DNA of 33,677 bases. Source: Candidatus Heteroscillospira lomanii. Its GTDB lineage: Bacteria; Bacillota; Clostridia; Oscillospirales; Oscillospiraceae. The stretch is from contig CAJFRI010000009.1 of assembly GCA_904419385.1 (NCBI GenBank), positions 1 to 33,677 on the forward strand, given 5' to 3'. This document shows, piece after piece, positions 26,726 to 33,677 of this stretch; the stretch's first letter is position 1, and each line of letters starts with the position of its first letter. The notes under the pieces are model-generated. The model had not been told where the DNA came from and made no database searches. It was given only the letters and a program-made list of their open reading frames with translations. Position numbers and translations under genes: made by a program.

Positions 26726-27053
26726 ATGTCTCCACCCCCAGGGCACACATGATGGATTCCTCTATCTCCTGATGAGACTGGAGCCCGACGAGCTTATCCG
26801 CCGGCTTGCCGCCGACGAAGAGCAGCATCGTGGGCACCGCAGCTATATTGTAATCCTTTGCGAGCGGCGCGTCAACACCAATGTCGACGGTCGCGACGTC
26901 GAGCACTCCGGCGAGGTCGTCGGAGATGTCCTCGAGCGTGGGGCGCAGTATGCGGCAGGGGCGGCAGCCGCTGGCGCTGAAGCCGACGAGGACCGGGCGG
27001 TCGCTCGCGAGCACGGCAGAGCCGAAGTTGTCGGCGGTGATGTTCTTGACCAT
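26703..27053 (-). CDS. Thioredoxin-family protein with CRPC active site; start trimmed to MVKNITADNF
   Basis: Trx fold: VLVGFSASGCRPCRILRPTLEDIS, VDIGVDAPLAKDYNIAAVPTMLLFVGGKPADKLVG (cis-Pro VPT). Overlaps the ftrB-like gene. Confidence 0.93.
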   Translation of the reverse strand: MVKNITADNFGSAVLASDRPVLVGFSASGCRPCRILRPTLEDISDDLAGVLDVATVDIGVDAPLAKDYNIAAVPTMLLFVGGKPADKLVGLQSHQEIEESIMCALGVETYGYTSEQ

Positions 27054-27161
27054 TTTATTTACCTCTTCCGCCGCTCCGTGCGGCGGCCTTTCTATCTGAC
27101 GATTTTTATATAACATCTGCTATTATATCCGCCCAAGGTTCAATATAACAGCGGCATTGTG

Positions 27162-28262
27162 TTAAATCGTCATCAAATAAGCGGCCGCAACGAATACTAT
27201 GAGGCCGAGGAAGTTCACGGCCGAGAACACGAACATATACCGTCCCAGCCTCGCCCCGGGCGAGGCCATATAGAGCTTGAGGGAGATGAGGCTCGCGAGC
27301 GAGGCCACGGGCGTGCCGAGGCCGCCGAGATCCGTGCCGAGCAGCAGGCCGCGCCAGTCGTCCGTCATCGGCGCGAGCAGCACGGCCGCGGGCACGTTGC
27401 TTATCACCTGGCTCGCGGCGGCGGAGGCGACGAGGGCGTTGTCCGCCATGAGCGCCGAGAGCGCATCGTACACCGCCGGTATACGCCCGAGATTGCCGCT
27501 GAACACGAAAAAGCACACGAAGGTCGCGAGCAGCGGCCAGTCGACCATCCCGATGAGCCGCCTGTCGGCCGCAAAGAGCGCCGCGGCGCACAGCACGGTG
27601 AGCAGCCTGTAGTCCAGCACGCGGAACACCGCGAGCAGGCACAGCACGAAGAGCGCGCCGCAGAGCTTCATAAGCCCGGGGCGCAGCGGCAGCTGTTCCG
27701 GCATGACGACCCTCGCCCCGCCCTTTACGCCCACGGCGGCCGGCACGGCCACGAGCACGAGGCTCGCCGCCGTGAACGGCAGCACAGCGGCAAAAAACTC
27801 CGCCGGGGAGAGCGAATAATATGAGAACAGGAACAGGTTCTGCGGGTTGCCCACCGGCGTGGCCATGCTGCCGAGGTTCGCGGCCACCGTCTGGAGCACG
27901 ACTATGCGTATCACGTCGCGCTCCCGGCCCATGGCCTCGAGCACCATGAGGGCAAACGGCACAAAGGTGAGCAGGGCGACGTCATTCGTGACGAGCATCG
28001 AAGTGAAAAACGGCAGCAGCACCAGCGCGAGGTATACCGCCCTCGCGCTCTTCTCGCCGGAGAGCAGCGCGCGCGACAGCGCGGCGAAGGCCCCGCTCAC
28101 GCGCAGCCCGGCCACGGTGCCCATCAGGCAGAACAGCATGCAGAGCACGCGCCAGTCTATGTATCCCGCGTAGCCCGCGTCGGGCGGGACGGCGAGGGCG
28201 CTCAAGGCGGCGCAGACGAAAGCTATGGACAGCACGGCCTCCCGCCTGGCAAAAGCGGTCAT
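27162..28262 (-). CDS. ArsB/NhaD/SLC13-type anion transporter (citrate/sodium symport superfamily); start trimmed to MTAFARREAV
   Basis: Multiple hydrophobic segments; LVTNDVALLTFVPFAL, ANLGSMATPVGNPQNLFLFSYY and VISNVPAAVLLAP typical of the ion transporter superfamily. Confidence 0.85.
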   Translation of the reverse strand: MTAFARREAVLSIAFVCAALSALAVPPDAGYAGYIDWRVLCMLFCLMGTVAGLRVSGAFAALSRALLSGEKSARAVYLALVLLPFFTSMLVTNDVALLTFVPFALMVLEAMGRERDVIRIVVLQTVAANLGSMATPVGNPQNLFLFSYYSLSPAEFFAAVLPFTAASLVLVAVPAAVGVKGGARVVMPEQLPLRPGLMKLCGALFVLCLLAVFRVLDYRLLTVLCAAALFAADRRLIGMVDWPLLATFVCFFVFSGNLGRIPAVYDALSALMADNALVASAAASQVISNVPAAVLLAPMTDDWRGLLLGTDLGGLGTPVASLASLISLKLYMASPGARLGRYMFVFSAVNFLGLIVFVAAAYLMTI

Positions 28263-28267
28263 CTTCC

Positions 28268-28888
28268 TCAGCAACGCGAGAGCGCCCCCTCCAGATACTC
28301 GCGCACGTCGAACGGCTCGAGCGGCGAATTTTTCGCGAGATACAGCGGATGGTGCGGGTGGCCGGCCTTGGAGCGCTTGCCGCAGCAGAACCACTCGGCG
28401 CCGCAGCGCTCGCCTGTCTCGGCCATGTCGCGCACGCACAGCGGCAGATAGGCGCGCTTTTCGATGACGGCGCCCCACGCCGCCCACACGGCCGGGCGCG
28501 CGGCGCTCAGGCGCAGGACATACTCAAACGCGCGCATGTTCTCGCGGTGCAGCCGCTCGTTGAGCTCGCGGTCCATGTCGTCGGGGCGCGTGGCGCGCTG
28601 GGCATAGACGTTGAACATGATAAAGCTGTCGAAGCCGTTGCCGAGCGCTATGCGCTCGACGGACTTGAGCGTGTTGTCGAGATTCCCGGGCTCGGCGGTC
28701 GAGGGGTTTACGCCTATGCAGATGAGCGGCTTTTCCCCGCGCGTGCCGAGTATGTAGCGGTAGTCGCAGTAGTAGTCGGGCACATATATCCACCTGGCGC
28801 TGTCGTAGCCGCCGCTGGGCGGGGCGGAGAGCGCCTCGTCGAAACTGAGGATGTCGATGTCCTCCGTGCCGCATGACGGGATGTGCAT
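28268..28888 (-). CDS. DUF1643-family protein
   Basis: YRYILGTRGEKPLICIGVNPSTAEPGNLDNTLKSVERIALGNGFDSFIMFNVYAQRATRPDDMD matches the DUF1643 pattern. Confidence 0.88.
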   Translation of the reverse strand: MHIPSCGTEDIDILSFDEALSAPPSGGYDSARWIYVPDYYCDYRYILGTRGEKPLICIGVNPSTAEPGNLDNTLKSVERIALGNGFDSFIMFNVYAQRATRPDDMDRELNERLHRENMRAFEYVLRLSAARPAVWAAWGAVIEKRAYLPLCVRDMAETGERCGAEWFCCGKRSKAGHPHHPLYLAKNSPLEPFDVREYLEGALSRC

Positions 28889-28917
28889 GAATGATCCCCC
28901 TTTTCAGTCAGGACTAC

Positions 28918-28946
28918 AGTATAAACCAAAGCCGCGGCGCGCGCAA
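28918..28946 (-). promoter_or_regulatory. Putative promoter of the DUF1643 gene
   Basis: Minus strand TTGCGC, 17-nt spacer, TATACT. Confidence 0.45.
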
Positions 28947-28953
28947 GGGCGGA

Positions 28954-28982
28954 TTGACGCGCGGGCCGCGCTCTGCTAAGAT
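28954..28982 (+). promoter_or_regulatory. Putative promoter of the AlkZ-like/TIGR04076/macrodomain operon
   Basis: TTGACG (28954-28959), 17-nt spacer, TAAGAT (28977-28982). Confidence 0.6.
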
Positions 28983-29003
28983 AGGTTCAAAGGAGGCCGT
29001 GCG

Positions 29004-29711
29004 ATGGCTGGAAAATACAAGCTCCGCTCCGCGCACACCTGGCGCGGGCTGCTGGAATATATAAACGAGCTGGGGTTCCTCCCTCTGTTCAAAAACGAGA
29101 TAGCCGGTTTCTCCGCCGAGGAGATGACCTTCGACATGCCGTGGTGGAGCGGCGTGCCGGAGCTCGACCCATGGTACTGGCGCGAGGAGATCGCCCGCAG
29201 CGGCGAGGCGGCCTACGGCAAGTTTTTTGCCGGCAAGGCGGGTTTTTTGAGCCTGGAGTGGCTGCCCGTGTTCGCCAACTGGCGGCGCGACGGCTATGAC
29301 TTCGATGCCCGCTGGGACGACGGGCGCGCGAACATCCGCGAGAAGAAAATAATGGACTGCTTCGCGCCCGGCAGCCGCTGGATGAGCACCGAGCTCAAGC
29401 AGGCGGCCGGCTTCGGCAAGGGCGGCGAGAAAAACTACGCCGGCATCACAACGCTGCTGCAGATGGAGACCTATCTCGTCACCGCAGACTTCCGGCGCCG
29501 GGTGAACAAGCGCGGCGGGGAATACGGCATGACCGTCGCCGTGCTAGCGCCGCCGGAGGAGCTGTGGGGCGCGCCTCTCGTGCGGGAGCGCTATTCGGAG
29601 GAGCCCCGCGTCTCGCGAGAGCGCGTGTTCGAGCGGGCGAGGGAGCTCTTCCCGCGCGCCGGCGAGAGCGCGCTGAGGCATGTGCTTGGTTTCGGAGGTG
29701 ACAGGTTTTGA
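29004..29711 (+). CDS. AlkZ-related (winged-helix DNA glycosylase-like) protein, tentative
   Basis: AGGAGG Shine-Dalgarno; SAHTWRGLLEYINELGFLPLFKNEI... FFAGKAGFLSLEWLPVFANWR... TTLLQMETYLVTADFRRR resembles short AlkZ-related proteins; no search was run. Confidence 0.55.
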   Translation: MAGKYKLRSAHTWRGLLEYINELGFLPLFKNEIAGFSAEEMTFDMPWWSGVPELDPWYWREEIARSGEAAYGKFFAGKAGFLSLEWLPVFANWRRDGYDFDARWDDGRANIREKKIMDCFAPGSRWMSTELKQAAGFGKGGEKNYAGITTLLQMETYLVTADFRRRVNKRGGEYGMTVAVLAPPEELWGAPLVRERYSEEPRVSRERVFERARELFPRAGESALRHVLGFGGDRF

Positions 29712-30022
29712 AAAAATGCCGCATAACCGCCGTGCGCTGCGCACGGTACGGCGACCTGATAGCAAAATACGAAAACCCCATCGAGCACGCCTGCGGCGTG
29801 CGCGAGGGGGACGTGTTCATCGCAAACGGCTGGGAAAAACCGGCGGGGCTGTGCCAGAGCGCGTGGGACAGCATGTCGCCCTTCGTCCTCGCGCTGTCGC
29901 ACGGGGCCGAGGACATATACGATGGCTGGATGAAAAACCCCCGCTCCGCCATGATCTCGTGCAACGACGGGTTCCGCCCGGTGAGCTTTCTCATAGAGGC
30001 GCTCGACGAGGACGCCGACTGA
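29708..30022 (+). CDS. TIGR04076-family protein
   Basis: KKCRITAVRCARYGDLIAKYENPIEHACGVREGDVFIANGWEKPAGLCQSAWDSMSPFVLALSHGAE...WMKNPRSAMISCNDGFRPVSFLIE; overlaps the previous gene by 4 nt. Confidence 0.82.
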   Translation: MKKCRITAVRCARYGDLIAKYENPIEHACGVREGDVFIANGWEKPAGLCQSAWDSMSPFVLALSHGAEDIYDGWMKNPRSAMISCNDGFRPVSFLIEALDEDAD

Positions 30023-30037
30023 AACGGAGGGAAAAAC

Positions 30038-30508
30038 ATGGCTCTTGAGATAATACACGGGGATATAACCAAGGTGCGCGCCGACGCGATAGTCAACGCC
30101 GCGAACAGCTCGCTGCTCGGGGGCGGCGGGGTCGACGGCTGCATACACCGCGCGGCGGGGCCCGAGCTGCTGGCCGAGTGCCGCACGCTCGGCGGCTGCG
30201 AGACAGGCTGCGCCAAGATAACGAAGGGCTACCGCCTGCCGAGCCGCTATGTGATACACACAGTCGGCCCCGTCTGGCACGGCGGCGGGCACGGCGAGAG
30301 GGAAAAGCTCGCCTCGTGCTACCGCTCGTCCCTCGCGCTCGCGCTCGAGCACGGGTGCAAGACCGTCGCCTTCCCGCTCATCTCCGCCGGGGTCTACGGC
30401 TACCCGAAAGAGCAGGCCCGCGCCGTCGCAGAAGAGACGATAAACGAATTCCTGAGAGACCACGGTGACATGACGGTCTTCCTCGTGCTCTACGACCGCG
30501 GCCGCTGA
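30038..30508 (+). CDS. Macrodomain protein (O-acetyl-ADP-ribose deacetylase / YmdB-like)
   Basis: [90 protein letters not shown]. Confidence 0.96.
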   Translation: MALEIIHGDITKVRADAIVNAANSSLLGGGGVDGCIHRAAGPELLAECRTLGGCETGCAKITKGYRLPSRYVIHTVGPVWHGGGHGEREKLASCYRSSLALALEHGCKTVAFPLISAGVYGYPKEQARAVAEETINEFLRDHGDMTVFLVLYDRGR

Positions 30509-30514
30509 ATATGC

Positions 30515-30555
30515 AAAAAGTCTACGGAGCGTGGATGGTCTCCGTAGACTTTTTA
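30515..30555 (+). terminator. Intrinsic terminator after the macrodomain gene
   Basis: AAAAAGTCTACGGAG...CTCCGTAGACTTTTT. Confidence 0.88.
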
Positions 30556-30592
30556 TGTTATGCTCTGCCCGTGAAAGGAAGGAGTTGTTTTT

Positions 30593-31237
30593 ATGGACTG
30601 TGCAAAAGTCGGCGCGCTCATCAGGGAGCTGCGCCGCGAACGCGGCCTGACGCAGCGCGCGCTCGCCGAAGAGCTCGGCATAAGCGCAAAGGCCGTGTCG
30701 AAGTGGGAGTGCGGCCGCGGGGCGCCCGACGCATCGCTCTGGGACTCGCTCTCCGAAAAACTCGGGGCTGAGGTGACGCGCCTGCTCCAGGGCGAGCTCA
30801 GGAGCTCGCCGCGCGACAGCGGCCGGCTCGACCGGATGCGCTTTTTCGTCTGCCCCATCTGCGGCTCCATGTCCGCGAGCACGGGCAGCCCCGCCGTGTC
30901 ATGCTGCTCGCGGCGGCTCAGCGCACTGCCGGTGCGGGAGAGCGGCGCGCCTGAGCTCGGAATCGAAGAGCTCGACGGCGAGCTCTACATCACGATAGAC
31001 CACGACATGCGCAAGGACCATTACATCATGTTCGCCGCTGTTCTGACCGACGACGGAGCCGTCATCCACAGGCTCTACCCCGAGCAGGACGCCGCGCTGC
31101 GCATCGCCCAGCCGCGCCGGGGCGCGTGGCTCTATCTCTGCTGCACCAGGCACGGGCTTTTCAGATACCGTCTCAGCCCAGCAGCGCGCAAAAGCTCACC
31201 GCCGCCCCAAAGATACAGCCGGCAGCACACAGAGTGA
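30593..31237 (+). CDS. XRE-family HTH regulator fused to a desulfoferrodoxin-like (desulforedoxin + superoxide-reductase-like) module
   Basis: HTH: IRELRRERGLTQRALAEELGISAKAVSKWECGRGAPD. Then CPICG...SCC, then IDHDMRKDHYIMF... and CTRHGLFRY resembling the HPMxxEHYIxWI and CNxHGL motifs of superoxide reductases. Confidence 0.82.
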   Translation: MDCAKVGALIRELRRERGLTQRALAEELGISAKAVSKWECGRGAPDASLWDSLSEKLGAEVTRLLQGELRSSPRDSGRLDRMRFFVCPICGSMSASTGSPAVSCCSRRLSALPVRESGAPELGIEELDGELYITIDHDMRKDHYIMFAAVLTDDGAVIHRLYPEQDAALRIAQPRRGAWLYLCCTRHGLFRYRLSPAARKSSPPPQRYSRQHTE

Positions 31238-32114
31238 GCGCCGCGGCGAACATAACCGTGAACGCCAGAGGTATGAGCGAGAGCGGGATGAGCACGGCGT
31301 CCGCCGCGCGCAGCGGCAGATAGAACCTGCCTGTGCGCATGTCGCGCCTGAGAGCGTACTCCTCGCCGCGCCTGAACCTCCCCCGGCTCACCGAGCGGCG
31401 CGGGAACCAGCGTTCCCGCCCGTGCGCGCCGCAGTACTCGAAAACGGGGTAGTAGTCGTGGCCGCCGTCGCCGTCGCTGCGGCGCAGATGGCCGACGCAC
31501 ACGGCGCCGACCTCCTCAAGCTGTCCCGCCGCGCCGAGCAGCAGCTGCATCAGCGGGGAGACTATCGGGCGCAGGGCGTACGGCATGAGTCCCAGCCATA
31601 CCGCCGCGGCCGCGGGCACACAGACGGCGCCGATCGCGGCGAACAGGGCAAAGACGGCGAGGTTCGGGGCCTCCGGCGAAAACGCCGAGATCTGCTCGAG
31701 CGCCTCCCTGCCGCGCACGGCGACGATCAGTCCTGTAAGCGCAGCGAGCGCGCCCATCGCAGCCGCTGCCGCCCAGAACGGGCGCGCCTCGCTCCTGAGG
31801 GCGACGGCCGAGTCGTCCGGCCGGTAGAGCAGGCCGACCTCGCTGCCCGCCTCCGGGGAATTTATGACGCCGTGATATGTCATGACGCGCTCCATCTCAC
31901 GCCCGCCGGCGGAAAAGCGCAGCGTCGCCTCGGCGCTCGAGCGCTCGTCGTCGGCCACCCCGTCCCTGTCCCATGAGACACTGAAGTGCACCGAGACGCA
32001 GCGCGCCCTGACGCGCTGTGCGCCGGCCCATTCGCGCGAGCGGAGACGTCCGCGCCTGGCGGCGCTCAAAAACAGGGCGGCTATAAGAAAGCATATTGCG
32101 GCTGCCTCCGGCAT
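31173..32114 (-). CDS. DUF3592-like membrane protein
   Basis: N-terminal TM, DGVADDERSSAEATLRFSAGGREMERVMTYHGVINSPEAGSEVGLLYRPDDSAVALRSE, then further TM segments. Convergent 65-bp overlap with the HTH gene. Confidence 0.65.
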   Translation of the reverse strand: MPEAAAICFLIAALFLSAARRGRLRSREWAGAQRVRARCVSVHFSVSWDRDGVADDERSSAEATLRFSAGGREMERVMTYHGVINSPEAGSEVGLLYRPDDSAVALRSEARPFWAAAAAMGALAALTGLIVAVRGREALEQISAFSPEAPNLAVFALFAAIGAVCVPAAAAVWLGLMPYALRPIVSPLMQLLLGAAGQLEEVGAVCVGHLRRSDGDGGHDYYPVFEYCGAHGRERWFPRRSVSRGRFRRGEEYALRRDMRTGRFYLPLRAADAVLIPLSLIPLAFTVMFAAALTLCAAGCIFGAAVSFCALLG

Positions 32115-32240
32115 TTTACATCACATCCGGTTCCATATCCGCGCGGAGCAGGGCCCCGCGTCCATATCACCATGATAGCTTCGCATCCGCGCGGGAGCAA
32201 CCGCGTTTCGGTCAAGCGTCTGTAAAATCTGTGTCTGATA

Positions 32241-32271
32241 AAAAGGCGGGAGGGCACCCTCCCGCTTTTTT
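32241..32271. terminator. Bidirectional intrinsic terminator at the 3' end of the acetyltransferase gene
   Basis: AAAAG-GCGGGAGGG-CA-CCCTCCCGC-TTTTTT. Confidence 0.82.
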
Positions 32272-32816
32272 CACAGCTTTTTGATGATCCGCGCCGGCAC
32301 GCCGCCGGCCATGACTCCTGACGGTATGTCCCGCGTGACGACGGCTCCCGCACATATGACTGTGCCGCTGCCTATCGTGACGCCGGGCATGACCTTGACT
32401 CCGCCGCCGAACCACACGTCGTCACCCACGGTGATCGGCTTTGCGTACTCCAGCCCTGTGCGGCGCAGCCCGGCGTCGAGCGGATGCCCCGCCGTGTAGA
32501 ACCCGCAGCCGGGGCCGACGAACACGTTGTCGCCGAATTTTATCGCAGCGCAGTCGAGCATGACGCAGCCGTGGTTCGCGTAAAAGTTTCTGCCCGTCTC
32601 GATATTGTAGCCGTAGTCGCACCAGAACGGCGGCTGGATGAAAGTGTTCTCGCCCACGCGGCCCAGCAGGTGCATGAGCAGCCTGCGCATGCCCTCGCTG
32701 TCGGAAGGGCGCAGGTTGTTATAGTCGAAGCAGAGCTCCTTGCTCCTGTTGAGCTCGTCCAGCAGCGCCGACGGGTCATAGAGCTCGCCCGCGTCGCGCT
32801 TTTCCTTTTCGGTCAT
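32271..32816 (-). CDS. Sugar O-acetyltransferase (maltose/galactoside acetyltransferase, LbH family); start trimmed to MTEKEKRDAG
   Basis: FIQPPFWCDYGYNIETGRNFYANHGCVMLDCAAIKFGDNVFVGPGCGFYTAGHPLD... DDVWFGGGVKVMPGVTIGSGTVICAGAVVTRDIPSGVMAGGVPARIIKKL. Confidence 0.95.
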   Translation of the reverse strand: MTEKEKRDAGELYDPSALLDELNRSKELCFDYNNLRPSDSEGMRRLLMHLLGRVGENTFIQPPFWCDYGYNIETGRNFYANHGCVMLDCAAIKFGDNVFVGPGCGFYTAGHPLDAGLRRTGLEYAKPITVGDDVWFGGGVKVMPGVTIGSGTVICAGAVVTRDIPSGVMAGGVPARIIKKL

Positions 32817-32938
32817 TTTTCCGCCTCCCATGGGGTATTCTCCCGCAATTATAGCAGAGATATCCCCGGGCGGCAAATCCTTGCAAAAGCACGGAAATCA
32901 TGGTATCATGGGCAAAAAACACGAGGAGCAGCAGCGCC

Positions 32939-33553
32939 ATGAAAACAGAGCCTGTCATCAGAATGGAGACCGAAAGCGACCGCGGCGAGGCCGAACGCCT
33001 CACCCGCGACGCATTCTGGAACGTATACCGCCCCGGCTGCACGGAGCACTATGTGCTCCATGTCCTGCGCCGCAGCAGCGGCTTTGTGCCGGAGCTCGAC
33101 CTTGTCATGGAGCTGGACGGCCGGCTCGTCGGTCACATCATATACATGCGCTCGCATATCTCGGCCTGCGACGGCCGTGAGATCCCGGTCATGACCTTCG
33201 GCCCGCTGAGCATCAGCCCGGAATATCAGCACATCGGCCTGGGCTCGCTCCTGCTGCGCGAGTCCATGGCGCGCGCCCGCGCGCTGGGTGCCGGAGCGCT
33301 CTGCATCGAGGGCAATCCGAAGTTTTACGGCCGCGCGGGCTTCTCGGCGGCGTGCGAACACGGCATAAGCTGCGACGGGGCGGAGCCCTCGCCCTATTTC
33401 CTGCTCGCCGAACTCGAGCCGGGCTATCTCGACGGCGTGAGCGGCGTATATCACACTCCGCGCGCCCATTTCGTCGACGAGGATGAGGCCGCCCGCTTCG
33501 ACAGCCGCTTTCCGCCGAGGGAAAAGCTCCGCCTGCCGGGCCAGCTGTTTTAA
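32939..33553 (+). CDS. GNAT-family N-acetyltransferase; start likely MKTEPVIRME
   Basis: VMELDGRLVGHIIYMRSHI... VMTFGPLSISPEYQHIGLGSLLLRESMARARALGAGALCIEGNPKFYGRAGF. Confidence 0.92.
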   Translation: MKTEPVIRMETESDRGEAERLTRDAFWNVYRPGCTEHYVLHVLRRSSGFVPELDLVMELDGRLVGHIIYMRSHISACDGREIPVMTFGPLSISPEYQHIGLGSLLLRESMARARALGAGALCIEGNPKFYGRAGFSAACEHGISCDGAEPSPYFLLAELEPGYLDGVSGVYHTPRAHFVDEDEAARFDSRFPPREKLRLPGQLF

Positions 33554-33634
33554 GTGAAAAGAAAAAGCTCCGCGCTTCCGGTCGGGGGTCATAAGAAAGC
33601 AATATCGGTTTTCGCAGGAACGGCATGGCTTCGG

Positions 33635-33677
33635 TCATGCCGTTTCCTGTTTCATCAGCTCGTCCACGGGGATAAAT
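33635..33677 (-). CDS. Possible 3' end of a CDS truncated by the window edge (…FIPVDELMKQETA*)
   Basis: Open minus-strand frame ending at TGA 33637..33635; only 13 codons visible. Confidence 0.3.
   Translation of the reverse strand, partial: FIPVDELMKQETA

Noticed and set aside
1-33677. CRISPR arrays, transposons, integrases, prophage genes, toxin-antitoxin or secondary-metabolite clusters
   Set aside because: None seen: no regularly spaced repeats, no transposase/integrase/phage motifs in the translated ORFs.

Overview
This is a 33.7 kb high-GC chromosomal window with a gene repertoire typical of Clostridia (Oscillospirales/Christensenellales-like, inferred from gene content only). No rRNA, CRISPR array, transposase or prophage was seen. 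The core (~8.0-26.5 kb) is a glutamine/ammonia island. On the minus strand it holds a split archaeal-type glutamate synthase (three ORFs), a type I glutamine synthetase, an ANTAR-domain regulator, and pyrG-carA-carB. Divergently on the plus strand are GlnN (type III glutamine synthetase), an Amt-PII fusion, AsnB and PurF. Three transcription units in the island (glutamate synthase, glnN, pyrG) share a leader layout: a near-consensus promoter, a small hairpin at the predicted 5' end of the RNA, then an overlapping intrinsic terminator before the first gene. With an ANTAR protein encoded in the same island, this suggests a local glutamine-linked antitermination regulon; this is the most interesting signal in the window. 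The ANTAR protein appears to have a degenerate receiver domain without the phospho-acceptor Asp. Other notable items are an XRE-HTH protein fused to a desulfoferrodoxin-like module, an FtrB plus atypical thioredoxin pair, a CIRCE-controlled Hsp20, a feo operon with an unlisted small Cys-rich ORF, a tRNA-Ser(CGA), and an AlkZ-like/TIGR04076/macrodomain mini-operon. The many long antisense ORFs in the track are judged to be high-GC shadow ORFs.
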